DNA of 64,000 nucleotides from Promethearchaeota archaeon (GCA_019057795.1 JAHLWS010000056.1:17582-81581), one strand, 5' to 3'; shown: positions 1 through 10,217, counted from the stretch's first letter. Notes: a model not told the origin generated them from the sequence alone. Numbers and translations are program-made.

Positions 1-1
1 T

Positions 2-214
2 CAGTATGCTGAGGGGAAAAAAAGTAAATATGGCTTTTTAATCGTTGCTGATGTAAGAGATGAGATAAAAAATCATTTAATTCGACGATCTCCGTGCCAT
101 AAGTGTATTGATATAAAATATGATAGTGAATATAAAATATGGATAGGTCTTTTTGTTTTTCAAGCCCTTAATGAACCACCATCTAAACTAAATCTTTTAA
201 AAACTAAAAAATGA
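2..214 (+). CDS. C-terminal part of an unrecognised protein (cut by window edge)
   Basis: An open frame runs from the left edge to a TGA and encodes the last 70 residues of a protein whose start lies outside the window. The visible part begins QYAEGKKSKYGFLIVADVRD, contains a CHKC pair near residue 34 that might bind metal, and ends in a basic tail. I do not recognise the family. Reading past the TGA in the same frame gives 18 more plausible codons before the next stop, so the true C-terminus is slightly uncertain. The following 200 bases up to the next gene show nothing else that I can name. Confidence 0.5.
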   Translation, partial: QYAEGKKSKYGFLIVADVRDEIKNHLIRRSPCHKCIDIKYDSEYKIWIGLFVFQALNEPPSKLNLLKTKK

Positions 215-412
215 GGTAAAGATATTAGGAAATTGATGAAATTAGGACGAATCGGTAAGAAAGAAATTTGATGAAAATAAGCAATCTTATTCTACATTAG
301 AGTTTATAAAAGATTTAATGGGGCATACCCTTCTATGTACGACAATTAGAATTCCCGCGCACTACTTAAATTTAAATAAGATTTTTTCTTTTTTTTATTA
401 ATATATGGTGTT

Positions 413-940
413 TTGATTTTGAGGGTATTTGTATCAGATATTATCGCTAAAAAGGATAAACATGGTTTTGATTACTACTGGGTAGTTGGAAGGCTTCAGA
501 GCGGTGTGGAAGTTATTATCGATGATTATTACAACGATCTTAGGGAATATATAGGTCGCCACATTGACATGTTATTATCTTTTATGAGGTCTCCCTATTG
601 CGAGCAAAAGAGGGGAATTCGTAGCCAAATTTTTTTAGCAGAGAAATATTATTCAGTGGAGCTTATTGACGAGTTGTTAAGCAAGGAGGGGGTCGTTTCA
701 ACCAGCAATAAGAGAGTTATAAAATTGACCGGTAAATTTATTGATTCTTACACTATCCCTGAGAAATGGGCTCCCCTAACTCGGCGAAAATCATTTAAAG
801 TTTTTTTCAAGGAGCCATCTGCTCTTAAAACTGAAGATGGGACATACCTTCTAACCCCCTTCCATTTGCGAAGGCGAGTTCCAATTGAGAAAATTCCTCA
901 AGAAGTGACAATGGCGGGAGGTCTGGAATTAGAAGCTTGA
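413..940 (+). CDS. hypothetical protein, 175 aa
   Basis: The frame encodes a 175-residue soluble protein with mixed alpha/beta character and no membrane segment. The start is a TTG in an AT-rich leader; the nearby ATG and GTG codons at 405-410 are in a frame that stops at once, so TTG is the best available start. The N-terminus has a beta-rich pattern (GRLQSGVEVIIDDYYNDL) and the C-terminus is basic (HLRRRVPIEK). I do not recognise the family. It lies upstream of two leucine-rich-repeat genes on the same strand, but the 119-base gap to the next gene makes operon membership unclear. Confidence 0.6.
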   Translation: MILRVFVSDIIAKKDKHGFDYYWVVGRLQSGVEVIIDDYYNDLREYIGRHIDMLLSFMRSPYCEQKRGIRSQIFLAEKYYSVELIDELLSKEGVVSTSNKRVIKLTGKFIDSYTIPEKWAPLTRRKSFKVFFKEPSALKTEDGTYLLTPFHLRRRVPIEKIPQEVTMAGGLELEA

Positions 941-1059
941 ACTCCAAACGAACAAAGTTCTTTAATGGATAATTACAGAAATAGTACGAAAAAAAAGCAA
1001 CCTTAAACAATTTGATTGATTTATTTTTATAGATAATTTAATATTTTAGATAATAGCAC

Positions 1060-1842
1060 ATGGAATTCGTGAGTATTAAAGGCGTTGGAAAAAGATGTGT
1101 CAATCCTGAGAGATTGTCCCTTGATTTAAACGGGCTCGGAATAAAAAAAATTAAAGATATTAATGGACTTCAAGATCTTACTACGCTTCGTCGGCTTGAA
1201 CTCCAGGGGAATAAGCTCATTTCAATTGAGGGTCTTGAAAATCTTAAGGATCTTGAGGAATTATTCCTTAGCGGGAATAAGATTGTTAAGATTGAAAATC
1301 TAAATAAACTACCCCATTTAAAAAGATTAATTCTAAATAGTAATAATTTTTCTACAATTCATGGACTTGAAGGAATAACCAATTTAAGATGGCTAGGACT
1401 GAGTTTGAATAATATAGTCGATATTCAGGGACTTGACACACTATATAGCTTGCAGAGGTTGGATATTAGTATTAATCGAATTACTGAAATAAAGGGGCTT
1501 GATAATTTGGTTAACCTTCGTTTATTGAGCCTTCCTAGTAATAAGATAACTCACTTTCATGGACTGCAGAATTTAACTAACCTTGAATATTTAAATCTCA
1601 GTCGAAATCCCATCCAATCACTTAAAGGAATTGAAGCTCTTATTAAGCTTGAGGAACTGTTTCTTGATGATACTAACTTAACTTCTGTTGTGAACGAACT
1701 CGACAGATTACCGAATTTGAAATTTCTTGCAATTAAAGGAAGGCTTGGACATATCCCATTTGAAGAGATGAGGTACTTGATTGAAGAAAAGGGAATAGAT
1801 ATTCTTCCTTATGGGATCCCACCCTATGAATTAAAAAGATAG
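1060..1842 (+). CDS. SDS22-like leucine-rich repeat protein
   Basis: This 260-residue protein is almost wholly 22-residue leucine-rich repeats of the SDS22 type, of the form LxxLxxLxLxxNxIxxIxGLxxL, from about residue 20 to 235. Examples are LRRLELQGNKLISIEGLENL and LQRLDISINRITEIKGLDNL; about nine repeats are visible. There is no signal peptide or membrane helix, so it is probably a cytoplasmic protein-protein interaction scaffold. SDS22-type repeats regulate PP1 phosphatase in eukaryotes, but no phosphatase gene is nearby, so that role is not implied. The ATG start at 1060 opens the frame directly before the first repeat. Regular spacing shows that no repeat is broken. Confidence 0.85.
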   Translation: MEFVSIKGVGKRCVNPERLSLDLNGLGIKKIKDINGLQDLTTLRRLELQGNKLISIEGLENLKDLEELFLSGNKIVKIENLNKLPHLKRLILNSNNFSTIHGLEGITNLRWLGLSLNNIVDIQGLDTLYSLQRLDISINRITEIKGLDNLVNLRLLSLPSNKITHFHGLQNLTNLEYLNLSRNPIQSLKGIEALIKLEELFLDDTNLTSVVNELDRLPNLKFLAIKGRLGHIPFEEMRYLIEEKGIDILPYGIPPYELKR

Positions 1843-1944
1843 ATTTTTTTAGATAATTCAAAAAAACATTATGGCAAAATTTTAATCTTTTGTTGAATTA
1901 AGATTAAATTAACCCCATTTTAACTAACTTTACTGAGGGGCGTA

Positions 1945-2556
1945 GTGCAAAGAAGGATTTCTGAGATTTGGGGTTCATTTTATCAAGCTCAAGAAGAACT
2001 TTTTTCACCCGTTATGAAACGTCTTTTCTTTTTCATGTATGATGGAAATGATATTTACAATGCTTTCAAATTAAGTAGCGTAGCAAATAGTTATTTCTCA
2101 GCATGGATTTTAGGTAAGGTTACTCTTGATTTTTCTGAGGGATATAAAAAACTTTCAGATCAAAAAAAGTTAGCTCATTTAAAAACATTTGCGGAGAGAT
2201 GTTTTTTCGGTGTACCCGTGAGTCAGTGGAATGAGTGGGCAATAAGAGGTATGTCTGAGACCGACTTTAAAGCATTAGGGTTTACAAAACATGTTCACCA
2301 GACCGTCAGAGAACTTCTGTTTGAAGGCAAGTATGCCGAGATACAAATTAAATTACGTAAAGTGCGCACATTAGAACGTCTTACGAAAGGTTGGTCCTTT
2401 GAAAGAATTTATATGGAAGATTTTCAAAGGGCATATAACTTTGATAGACAAAGCGGGTTCAGGCTTAGGGAATTTTTCTCAAAACTTTTTCCAGGTTTAA
2501 ATTTCGAAGAAATTATATATCTTGCATATATGCAAGATAAATATAAAGTTTTTTAA
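1945..2556 (+). CDS. hypothetical protein, 203 aa
   Basis: This 203-residue protein begins at a GTG preceded by a purine-rich GAGGGG about 5 bases upstream, which decides the start. It is predicted from composition to be mostly helical and soluble, rich in Phe, Tyr and Lys (for example RCFFGVPVSQWNEWAIRGMS), with no cysteine cluster, signal peptide or nucleotide-binding motif. I do not recognise the family. It lies between two LRR genes on the same strand and may belong to the same lineage-specific neighbourhood. Confidence 0.65.
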   Translation: MQRRISEIWGSFYQAQEELFSPVMKRLFFFMYDGNDIYNAFKLSSVANSYFSAWILGKVTLDFSEGYKKLSDQKKLAHLKTFAERCFFGVPVSQWNEWAIRGMSETDFKALGFTKHVHQTVRELLFEGKYAEIQIKLRKVRTLERLTKGWSFERIYMEDFQRAYNFDRQSGFRLREFFSKLFPGLNFEEIIYLAYMQDKYKVF

Positions 2557-2602
2557 ATTGAATTAGTTAAATTTAAATTCTATTTTTTTTATTTTTTTAT
2601 AG

Positions 2603-3850
2603 ATGAATGCCGTAAAGTTTAGTGTTGGTAAATATATAACACTTAAGTTAGAGGACGAAGGCACTGTTATTTATGTTAACGGTCAAAAATTTTTACAGTG
2701 TAAACATCTGCTATTAAGATTGACGCATGAAAAAAATAACCTAAATAACATTGTCTCAATAGATGATGCAGAAAGGGTCCTTAGAGGCAGTAAGGAAGGA
2801 AATGGTGTGGTAAAATTTAGAATTACCCCAGAGCAAGAGTTTTGGGGACATAGCTCTAATTTACAAGCGTGGTATGAGCATCATTATGATACGGTATTAC
2901 TTCATTCTAATTTAGCTTTTCCGTTACTTAGGAAATTATATGAAATAGGAGATCGTTATGCTCGGAAAGCGTTTAAGGAAGAGATTGCAAAAAGATTAGC
3001 AGAAAACTATGCCCCTATAAATGAAATGTTCATAGAAGAGAATTACTTGAGCTTTTTATCTAATGAGGAGTTAAAATCAAGTTATCCAAAAGAGATAAAA
3101 ATTAACAAACTCATATTAGCTAGCAGAAGACTCGTTAAAATTCCTCCCTTAATAAACACACTTCCAATTAAAGGTTTAAAAATTCTTAACCTCTTAAATA
3201 ATAATTTTACTATCCTACCCTCATTTATTTTAAAGCATAATACTCTTGAAGTTCTATTATTGAGAGAAAACCAGATAGAATGCCTTCCTGATTCTATAGA
3301 TAATTTAACAAGATTAAAGAAGCTTGATTTAAGCAATAATCAGCTTAAAGCTCTACCCAATAATATTGGGAAATTAAAATCACTTAATATTTTGAATTTA
3401 TATGACAATAATCTCTTAACTATCCCTGATTCTATAGGGAACCTTAATTCGCTTAAAAAATTAATATTAACAAGTAATAAATTGCAGAAACTGCCTGAAT
3501 CTATAGGAGGGCTTATAAATCTAGAGCAATTATCTTTACGATCAAACGAATTATCAAGTTTACCATCCACTCTTGTTAATCTGAAAAACCTTAAATCTTT
3601 AGATTTGTCTGACAACAAATTTCACGATTCATCTACATTTGAATTTGTTAAGATGTTAGGTCTAAGAATTGCAAGGAATAATGCATATTCTATGATACAA
3701 AATGCTAGACAATTATTAAGTAAGAATAATTCAATTCCCTCTGATCAGAAGTCTAAGATCTCAAGAAACATTAGAAGATTGGAAGAAGTAATAGATTCTG
3801 ACAATCTTAAGAAAATCGATTTTAGAACTCATGAATTATCATCATATTAA
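2603..3850 (+). CDS. leucine-rich repeat protein with Loki-type N-terminal domain
   Basis: This 415-residue protein has two parts. Residues 1 to about 165 form a globular domain with the signatures EFWGHSSNLQAWYEHHYDT and LLHSNLAFPLLRKL; from memory this domain is common in front of LRRs in Lokiarchaeal proteins. Residues 170 to about 350 hold seven or more 23-residue repeats of the plant intracellular Ras-group type, of the form LxxLxLxxNxLxxLPxxIxxL. The C-terminus is a basic helical segment. It is probably a cytoplasmic interaction or signalling adaptor. No Ras-like GTPase is encoded in the window. The repeats differ in length from the 22-residue SDS22 type upstream, so the two LRR genes are not a recent duplication. 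Confidence 0.85.
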   Translation: MNAVKFSVGKYITLKLEDEGTVIYVNGQKFLQCKHLLLRLTHEKNNLNNIVSIDDAERVLRGSKEGNGVVKFRITPEQEFWGHSSNLQAWYEHHYDTVLLHSNLAFPLLRKLYEIGDRYARKAFKEEIAKRLAENYAPINEMFIEENYLSFLSNEELKSSYPKEIKINKLILASRRLVKIPPLINTLPIKGLKILNLLNNNFTILPSFILKHNTLEVLLLRENQIECLPDSIDNLTRLKKLDLSNNQLKALPNNIGKLKSLNILNLYDNNLLTIPDSIGNLNSLKKLILTSNKLQKLPESIGGLINLEQLSLRSNELSSLPSTLVNLKNLKSLDLSDNKFHDSSTFEFVKMLGLRIARNNAYSMIQNARQLLSKNNSIPSDQKSKISRNIRRLEEVIDSDNLKKIDFRTHELSSY

Positions 3851-3940
3851 ATTGAAATAGAAAACTTTAATTTTTTTAACTAACTAAATAAAATACAGTA
3901 TTATGAATGCATTAAATAAAGTTTTGGTGCTGAAATTTAA

Positions 3941-5941
3941 ATGAGTGAGGAAAGCAAACCGAAGAAAAAAGAAAAAATCATTGGAATCGATTTGGGAACA
4001 TCAAACAGCGCATGCGCTATTTTAAGTGGAACGGGGCAACCAGAAATAGTCCCTGCTGCCGAAGGAAGGACGTTGGGTGGCAAAGCATTTCCCTCTTATG
4101 TTGCTTTTGATGATAACGGTAGGAAAATCGTAGGTGAACCCGCAAGACGCCAAGCTGTGTCTAATCCGGAGGGGACCGTTTACGCTATTAAAAGAAAAAT
4201 GGGAACTTCATATAAAGCAAAAGTTAAAGTTGGAAGCGAATGGAAGGAGTTTTCTCCAGAGGAAATTAGTGCGATGATTTTAAAAAAGATAAAGAATGAT
4301 GCGTCTGCTTATCTCGGGGAGGAAATAAAGAAGGCAGTTATTACCGTTCCAGCTTATTTTAACGACGCCCAGAGAACATCTACTAAGAATGCCGGTGAGA
4401 TTGCTGGACTTGAAGTTGTACGTATGATAAACGAACCTACAGCAGCATGCTTAGCTTACGGCCTTGATAGAGATACAAAAGACAAACTCCTAAAAATTTG
4501 CGTTTTAGACTTAGGAGGAGGAACTTTTGATATAACTTTAATGGAATATGGCGAAGGCGTGGTTGAAGTTTTATCTACAGCAGGAGATACTCAGCTTGGT
4601 GGAACCGATATGGACAATGCTATTATAGATTGGGTCGTCGATAACTTTCAAAAGAAAGAAGGGATCAATCTTAAAGGAGACAACAAAGCCATGATAAGAA
4701 TTAAAGATGCCGCAGAAAAAGCAAAAATCGAATTATCTACTACTTTAAGTACTCAAATTAACTTGCCTTACATTACTCAGAAAGAGGGAAATCCAGTTCA
4801 TATAGAAATTGAACTTACACGGGCAAGATTGGAACAACTAATTGAACCTACTTTAAGAAGATTAGATCCTATAATTAAAAGAGCCGTAGCCGACGCTAAA
4901 ATAGGAGTTAATACAATTGATAAAGTTATTTTAGTTGGTGGTCCAACGAGAATGCCCTCTGTTCAGAAAAGATTTAAGGACTTCTTTGGCAAAGAACCAG
5001 ACCACTCAGTTGATCCTATGGAATGCGTTGCGATTGGAGCTTCGATTCAGGGAGGCATCATTGCGGGTGATGTTCAAGATCTTCTTTTATTGGATGTTAC
5101 ACCTCTTTCCTTAGGAATTGAGACTTTGGGAGGCGTGTTTACAAAGCTAATAGAGCGAAATTCAACGATTCCAACGGAAAAAAAGCAAGTATTTAGCACT
5201 GCTGCCGATAATCAACCTGGCGTCGAGGTCAATGTTTTGCAAGGAGAAAGAACAATGGCAAAAGATAATATAACATTAGGAATGTTTCACTTGACTGGAA
5301 TTCCGCCTGCTAGACGTGGAATACCTCAAATTGAAGTGAAATTCTCGATTGATGCTGATGGCATTGTTCACGTTAATGCAAAAGATTTGGGAACTGGAAA
5401 GGAAACAGGTATTACGGTTACTGGTGCCAGGGGCTTAACAGCTGAGGAGATTGCGGAAAAGATTAGATCTGCTGATCAATTTGAAGAAGAAGATAAAAAG
5501 CTAAGGGAGTTAATCGAATCAAAAAATGCTGCAGACTCTATGATCTATCAGACAAAGAAACTGATAGAAGATAATAAAGATAAGATCGAAGAGAAAGAAC
5601 AAGGCGAAATAGAAGCAGCAATGAAATCTTTAGAAGAAGATATAAAAACAGATGATCTTCCAAGAATTAAAATGGGGCTTGAAAACTTGCAAAAGTCGAT
5701 ACATGGTTTCTCTCAAAGGATATATAGCCAACAAGCTCAAGATCAAGTATATCAGCAAGCAGCAGAACAAGCACAACAAGCAGCTAGTGGAATGGGTGGC
5801 GTTCCTCCAGGCGGCATGGGTGGAGCCCCTCCAGATGGAATGAGTGGTGCCGGTGCCGGTGGAGCAGCTTATAGTAAAGACAAAGAAGATAAGAAAAAGA
5901 AGGGCAAAGTAGTCGATGTAGACTGGGATGAGGAGGATTAA
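3941..5941 (+). CDS. dnaK: Hsp70 chaperone DnaK
   Basis: This 666-residue protein is a full-length Hsp70. The ATPase domain (about residues 14-385) has the phosphate-1 motif [13 protein letters not shown], the phosphate-2 motif [12 protein letters not shown] and the adenosine motif [14 protein letters not shown]. The substrate-binding domain follows, starting at [16 protein letters not shown], and then the helical lid. The tail is a Gly/Met/Pro-rich stretch ending in the acidic DVDWDEED. It folds client proteins in the cytoplasm with DnaJ and a nucleotide exchange factor. dnaJ lies 0.8 kb downstream, but no grpE is visible. Archaeal DnaK systems are generally taken to come from bacteria by transfer. 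Confidence 0.97.
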   Translation: MSEESKPKKKEKIIGIDLGTSNSACAILSGTGQPEIVPAAEGRTLGGKAFPSYVAFDDNGRKIVGEPARRQAVSNPEGTVYAIKRKMGTSYKAKVKVGSEWKEFSPEEISAMILKKIKNDASAYLGEEIKKAVITVPAYFNDAQRTSTKNAGEIAGLEVVRMINEPTAACLAYGLDRDTKDKLLKICVLDLGGGTFDITLMEYGEGVVEVLSTAGDTQLGGTDMDNAIIDWVVDNFQKKEGINLKGDNKAMIRIKDAAEKAKIELSTTLSTQINLPYITQKEGNPVHIEIELTRARLEQLIEPTLRRLDPIIKRAVADAKIGVNTIDKVILVGGPTRMPSVQKRFKDFFGKEPDHSVDPMECVAIGASIQGGIIAGDVQDLLLLDVTPLSLGIETLGGVFTKLIERNSTIPTEKKQVFSTAADNQPGVEVNVLQGERTMAKDNITLGMFHLTGIPPARRGIPQIEVKFSIDADGIVHVNAKDLGTGKETGITVTGARGLTAEEIAEKIRSADQFEEEDKKLRELIESKNAADSMIYQTKKLIEDNKDKIEEKEQGEIEAAMKSLEEDIKTDDLPRIKMGLENLQKSIHGFSQRIYSQQAQDQVYQQAAEQAQQAASGMGGVPPGGMGGAPPDGMSGAGAGGAAYSKDKEDKKKKGKVVDVDWDEED

Positions 5942-6078
5942 GCTTTAGCTTAATATGCTCCTTTATTTTATTGATTTATATTTCTTTTTATTTTTGGTTA
6001 TAAGTTTTTAAAATAATTTTAATTATAATATCAATTCAGCAAACCGATGATATAACTTTTAATGAATATTATTTTATG

Positions 6079-6576
6079 TTAAAATCCAATTTCAGCTTCC
6101 CAAAAATTGATTCGAAAATCTTTAAAAATTTGTGAATAAATGTACAATGTTAACCATGTTGCTCCAATTAATAGTAAAATGACGATAGCGAATCCCGTCA
6201 AGTCATTAAGTTTGATTGGCACGCTATATTTAGATTTTATTTTTGGAATCTGCTTTTTCATAAATGATTTATATTTTCTAACAAATTTTCCTTTTTCATT
6301 AAATGGGTTTAAACCAGTGTCTGCTTCAAATCCTTCTCGATTTTCTTTAGTATTTAAAGAAATAAATCTATTCTTTAATTCTTTTTGAGAAGAGTAAAAC
6401 ATTGTGCTTATAACTGTAAAAATTATTACTGGCACAGTTATAACCCAATAGTAAGCTAGAAACTTAATGATACTAAAGATAAATTGCATATTAATAATGA
6501 CTATCATAATAGTAATAGATACAACCAAAAAACAAAAGCAGATTACTACATCAGTATTATCCAATCTATAACTCAT
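6079..6576 (-). CDS. small membrane protein between dnaK and dnaJ
   Basis: A minus-strand gene lies between the convergent dnaK end and the divergent dnaJ start. I chose the ATG at 6576 (MSYRLDNTDV) because the extra 50 codons upstream are low-complexity AT-rich sequence, and because GAGGT immediately precedes this ATG. The 165-residue product has two hydrophobic helices near residues 8-55, a basic soluble stretch with ENREGFEADTGLNPF, and a third helix near residues 130-150. It is predicted to be an integral membrane protein of unknown function. Its orientation makes co-transcription with the chaperone genes unlikely. Confidence 0.6.
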   Translation of the reverse strand: MSYRLDNTDVVICFCFLVVSITIMIVIINMQFIFSIIKFLAYYWVITVPVIIFTVISTMFYSSQKELKNRFISLNTKENREGFEADTGLNPFNEKGKFVRKYKSFMKKQIPKIKSKYSVPIKLNDLTGFAIVILLLIGATWLTLYIYSQIFKDFRINFWEAEIGF

Positions 6577-6785
6577 ACCTCTTTTCACAATAAACTGATA
6601 ATTAAAATGATTATTTCTAATTAAATTTAAATTATGTACATTAATATATTTTACTTTTAAAATTAATATTAAAAAGTTTATATAATTATTTTTAGATATC
6701 CTAATACCTAAAAAAATAAATTTCATAATAAATTTTTATAAATATAGTTTAAGCTCATAAGATATTATGAAGTGACTAAAAGATC

Positions 6786-7910
6786 ATGAGTACGAGCAAA
6801 AAAAGGGATTACTATGAAGTTTTAGGTGTGGGTAAAAATGCTACCGAGAATGATATAAAGTTAGCATATAGGCGATTGGCAAGAAAACTTCATCCTGATG
6901 TTAATAAGACGGATCCAAATGCAAAGGAGAAATTTATTGAACTCCAAGAAGCTTATGACGTATTAAGTGATTCTAATAAAAGACAAAATTATAATCGATT
7001 CGGATTTAGCGGTGTGGATGTTGATATGAGTAATTTTTTCAGAGGTGGAATCCCTGGTTTAGATGATTTACTCAGTTCGCTTTTTGGAGGGGGCATGTTT
7101 GGAGATAGCTTCGGGAGTATTTTTGGTTCTCGAGGTAGAGGCAGATCAGCACCACGTCGGGAAGTAGGGCAAGATATTGAGGACCATATCGAAATTACAT
7201 TCGAGGACGCTATGTTTGGTACGAAAAAAGATGTTATTATTAAAAGATACATACCATGCGACGATTGTGAGGGAACGGGAGCTGAAGATCCATCAAGTGT
7301 AAAAATTTGCCCTCAATGTAATGGATCGGGGCGGACGAGAAAGATGACCCAATCTGGTTTTGGAACAATCATACGCGAATCTGAATGCTATGGATGTAAT
7401 GGAACAGGCAAAGTAATTAAGAAAAAATGTCCAATATGCAATGGAATGAAAGTAGTCCTTGAAACTAAAAAAATACATGTAAGTATTCCACCTGGCGTAG
7501 AAAATGGCGTTCATTTAAAAGTTCAAGGGGCAGGACATATTCCTTCTTCTAGAGCAATTCCAGGCGATCTTTATTTAGGCATTAAAATTGAAGAAAACGA
7601 AAACTTTATACGCCGCAGAAACGATCTTTATACTCCAATTAATATAGATATTGTAACAGCAACTTTAGGAGGAGAAATTAAAGTCCCAACATTAGATTAC
7701 AAAACTGAAAAATTAACTGAGAAAGAGTTAAAAATACCCCCAGGAACCCAACATGGTACAGAATTTAGAATTAAAAATAGGGGCGCTACTTATTTAAGGG
7801 GGAGAGGTAAGGGAGATCAATACATTATAATTAATATTGAAATTCCTAAGAAAATTACTGAGGAACAAAAAGAATTATTACTAAAATTCAAAAAATCGAG
7901 CTCAAAATAA
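6786..7910 (+). CDS. dnaJ: co-chaperone DnaJ (type I Hsp40)
   Basis: This 374-residue protein has the complete type I architecture. The J domain (residues 7-70) carries the HPD motif in KLHPDVNK, which stimulates DnaK ATPase. A Gly/Phe-rich linker follows (residues 78-120). Four zinc-finger repeats are present: [24 protein letters not shown] and CPICNGMK, the last lacking its final glycine. Two C-terminal substrate-binding beta domains end the protein. The start at 6786 places the J domain at the usual distance from the N-terminus. It works with the DnaK encoded 0.8 kb upstream. Confidence 0.97.
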   Translation: MSTSKKRDYYEVLGVGKNATENDIKLAYRRLARKLHPDVNKTDPNAKEKFIELQEAYDVLSDSNKRQNYNRFGFSGVDVDMSNFFRGGIPGLDDLLSSLFGGGMFGDSFGSIFGSRGRGRSAPRREVGQDIEDHIEITFEDAMFGTKKDVIIKRYIPCDDCEGTGAEDPSSVKICPQCNGSGRTRKMTQSGFGTIIRESECYGCNGTGKVIKKKCPICNGMKVVLETKKIHVSIPPGVENGVHLKVQGAGHIPSSRAIPGDLYLGIKIEENENFIRRRNDLYTPINIDIVTATLGGEIKVPTLDYKTEKLTEKELKIPPGTQHGTEFRIKNRGATYLRGRGKGDQYIIINIEIPKKITEEQKELLLKFKKSSSK

Positions 7911-7969
7911 AAGAGTTAATAATTTAAAATCTTAAATATGGTTTTTTATCCCGTTACTAAGATTATTTA

Positions 7970-8000
7970 ACTTATATAATTATATAAATACTTTTAATTA
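7970..8000 (+). promoter_or_regulatory. putative archaeal TATA promoter for the NTPase gene
   Basis: A run of TTATATAATTATATAAATAC lies 25 to 50 bases before the ATG at 8023 in the intergenic space after dnaJ. The position and composition fit an archaeal TATA box. In so AT-rich a genome this is suggestive only. Confidence 0.35.
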
Positions 8001-8022
8001 AATCATAATTGAAAACTGAATT

Positions 8023-8568
8023 ATGAGCGTCAAAATACTTATCACTGGTCCACCAAGATGTGGAAAATCGACATTAATTTCTAAATTGATTAATTTTTGC
8101 TCGCAAAAAGAACATAATATTTATGGTTTTATAACTCCAGAAGTAAAAAATGACGACCGGAGATTAGGGTTTGATGTTCAAGAGTTGGATACTAAAAAAA
8201 GATACAAATTGGCAAGGGTAGGAAGCTATACCACTCAATTCAAGCTAGGTAAATATCATGTATTCATTGAAGAATTTGAGAAAATAATATCACATCTTGA
8301 TTCTCTCGATTTCAAACCTGTCGATATAATCTTTCTCGATGAAATTGGAAAAATGGAATTATATTCAGAGAAATTTCAAAATTTCATCAGGAGGATTTTT
8401 CAGACTAATATTAACATAATAGCAACAATAGGACAAAAGTTGCATCATCCATTAAAGAAATTTGTTTTAAGCAATCCAAACATCAAGCTTTTCACAGTAA
8501 CTAGGGAAAATCAAGAATTTGTTTATCAAAATATTATCACTGCTTTAAAACAAGCAAACAAAATTTAA
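8023..8568 (+). CDS. THEP1-type nucleoside-triphosphatase
   Basis: This 181-residue P-loop protein has the Walker A motif GPPRCGKST at residues 9-17 and the Walker B motif IIFLDEIGKMEL near residue 107. The DEIGKMEL form, followed by SEKFQNFI, is typical of the NTPase_1/THEP1 family, which hydrolyses nucleoside triphosphates slowly and whose physiological role is unsettled. Its length matches the family norm of about 175-190. It is cytoplasmic and has its own apparent promoter, so it is probably monocistronic. Confidence 0.9.
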   Translation: MSVKILITGPPRCGKSTLISKLINFCSQKEHNIYGFITPEVKNDDRRLGFDVQELDTKKRYKLARVGSYTTQFKLGKYHVFIEEFEKIISHLDSLDFKPVDIIFLDEIGKMELYSEKFQNFIRRIFQTNINIIATIGQKLHHPLKKFVLSNPNIKLFTVTRENQEFVYQNIITALKQANKI

Positions 8569-8738
8569 TTTAGCTGGAATTTATAGCTTTTATTTATATT
8601 ATATAAATTTCGATTGATGTTTAATCCTCTGGCCATTTCCGTTGATTGAATAAAAAAATTTTAATTGTACTTTTTATTTCAATAATAAATAATTTTATTA
8701 CTTTTTCTAAAAAAATAGTTACAAAAAGAAGAAGCTAA

Positions 8739-8843
8739 ATGTGGAAATGTGATGAGTGTGGAGCTATATTCGATTTAGAGGGAATCCCTGAAAAATGTCC
8801 CGAATGTGGTGCTGAAGATGGAACATTTAGCTTGGTTGATTAA
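8739..8843 (+). CDS. rubredoxin-like zinc/iron ribbon microprotein, 34 aa
   Basis: A short ORF beginning ATG TGG encodes MWKCDECGAIFDLEG, then KCPECGAEDGTF, then SLVD. The two CxxC knuckles, CDEC and CPEC, lie 18 residues apart. This matches the rubredoxin-like domain found at the end of rubrerythrins, here as a stand-alone protein. Such domains bind one Fe or Zn through four cysteines and can carry electrons. The purine-rich leader AAAGAAGAAG precedes the ATG. It is convergent with the following minus-strand gene, and no rubrerythrin gene is near. Confidence 0.7.
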   Translation: MWKCDECGAIFDLEGIPEKCPECGAEDGTFSLVD

Positions 8844-8860
8844 AATTTAAAAAAGAACCC

Positions 8861-9172
8861 TTATTTGGTTTCTGTTCCACAAAACGGGCAAAGTTTGAGC
8901 CCCTTAGATATATTTTCTCCGCAAAATGTACAGAATTGGGCATTCACGCCCGCATCACTTTTTTTCTTATCTACGTTATTTAGGGATTCTATTAAATGAA
9001 CTGAGGGTTCAGCAATTTTCTTATCTTTGTCTATCTTCTTAGATTTATCTTCGTTTACGTTCATTCTTAGCAATTTAAATACGATGAGAATAACAAGAAT
9101 AAGAAAGATAACGACCACAACGAAAACCACTACGAAAAATGAACGTATAAACTCAAATATTGATGAAGACAT
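8861..9172 (-). CDS. membrane-anchored zinc-ribbon protein
   Basis: The 103-residue product starting MSSSIFEFIRSF has one strongly hydrophobic helix (about residues 9-35, rich in Val and Ile), a charged Lys/Asp-rich linker, and a C-terminal zinc ribbon with the two knuckles CTFCGENISKG and CPFCGTETK. This start was preferred to one 19 codons upstream because it places the helix directly at the N-terminus. It is predicted to be anchored in the membrane with the zinc ribbon in the cytoplasm. Its function is unknown. Small membrane plus zinc-ribbon proteins recur in this window; another is at 63437-63808. Confidence 0.65.
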   Translation of the reverse strand: MSSSIFEFIRSFFVVVFVVVVIFLILVILIVFKLLRMNVNEDKSKKIDKDKKIAEPSVHLIESLNNVDKKKSDAGVNAQFCTFCGENISKGLKLCPFCGTETK

Positions 9173-9443
9173 AATTAATACAACTATTTCTTGTTTTTTC
9201 GTACCATGAGAATATACAAAATAATACATTAATAAAATTATGGCATGATGTCAAGATTGGACATGTGAAAACTCCCAATCAGAATTAGTTCCTTAAGTAA
9301 TTAAAAGATACAGAAAAAAGTACAAATTTTTTTCGAATTACAATTTTTTGGACAAAAGAAGATAACTATTTATTAACATTTAAATATACTAAGTCACCAT
9401 ATATCTCTTGGAATCTAAATTAAAATATAATAAATGATGAAAT

Positions 9444-10217
9444 ATGTTATTACAAGGATTTGATTGGTTATTTTTAATTTTTCCTCTCGCAATTGGTCTA
9501 GCAATTTTTTTGGGATGCTGGCTGTTGGCGGGCATTAAGGTGGTTTTAGAATACGAAAGGCTCGTAATCTTTAGATTAGGTAAATTCAAGCGTACAATTG
9601 GCCCGGGTGTTGTATTTATCATCCCGCTTTTAGAAAAATCTCAAAAAGTTGACTTGAGAATCATCACGGCAGACATTCCTCGTCAAGAAGTAATGACAAG
9701 AGACAATATACCTGTCTTAGTAAATACAGTAGTGTATTATAAAGTTGAAAAGCCAGAAGATGCAATCATAAAAATTCAAAATTACGCTTATGCCGTGCGT
9801 CAGTACACGCAAGCCGCGTTGAGAGATGTTTTAGGTAACATGGAATTGGACAGCGTTTTAACCGATAGAGAAAGGGTTGCTACAGAAATTAGGAGTATCG
9901 TTGATAAAGAGACTAGCGATTGGGGTATCGATATTAAGAGCATTAATATTCAGGAGCTTGAACTTCCTGCTGAAATGAAGAGAGCTATGGCAAAACAAGC
10001 AGAAGCAGAGCGGGAAAAGCGTGCCGTAATAATTGCAAGTCAGGGCGAGCTAGGAGCGGCTGAAAATTTAGTAAAAGCAGCGACCATAATGGTAGCATAC
10101 CCAGCAGCGCTTCAATTAAGGACTCTTCAAACAATTCGAGATATTTCACAAGACCCCTCTGAGAAGATAGTTATTTTTATGCCAGGTGGAATTAGCGATT
10201 TATTGAAGAAATTGTAA
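9444..10217 (+). CDS. SPFH/band 7 (stomatin-like) membrane protein
   Basis: This 257-residue protein has one N-terminal membrane helix (residues 8-30), then a stomatin-type band 7 domain with VVLEYERLVIFRLGK, GPGVVFIIPLLE and the conserved RQEVMTRDNIPVLV. A charged Ala/Glu-rich helix follows (AKQAEAEREKRA), as in prokaryotic slipins. Such proteins oligomerise at the membrane and organise protease or lipid domains. The usual NfeD-type partner gene is not adjacent. A TTTAAATATA element about 60 bases upstream may be the promoter. The next gene starts 19 bases downstream on the same strand. Confidence 0.93.
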   Translation: MLLQGFDWLFLIFPLAIGLAIFLGCWLLAGIKVVLEYERLVIFRLGKFKRTIGPGVVFIIPLLEKSQKVDLRIITADIPRQEVMTRDNIPVLVNTVVYYKVEKPEDAIIKIQNYAYAVRQYTQAALRDVLGNMELDSVLTDRERVATEIRSIVDKETSDWGIDIKSINIQELELPAEMKRAMAKQAEAEREKRAVIIASQGELGAAENLVKAATIMVAYPAALQLRTLQTIRDISQDPSEKIVIFMPGGISDLLKKL

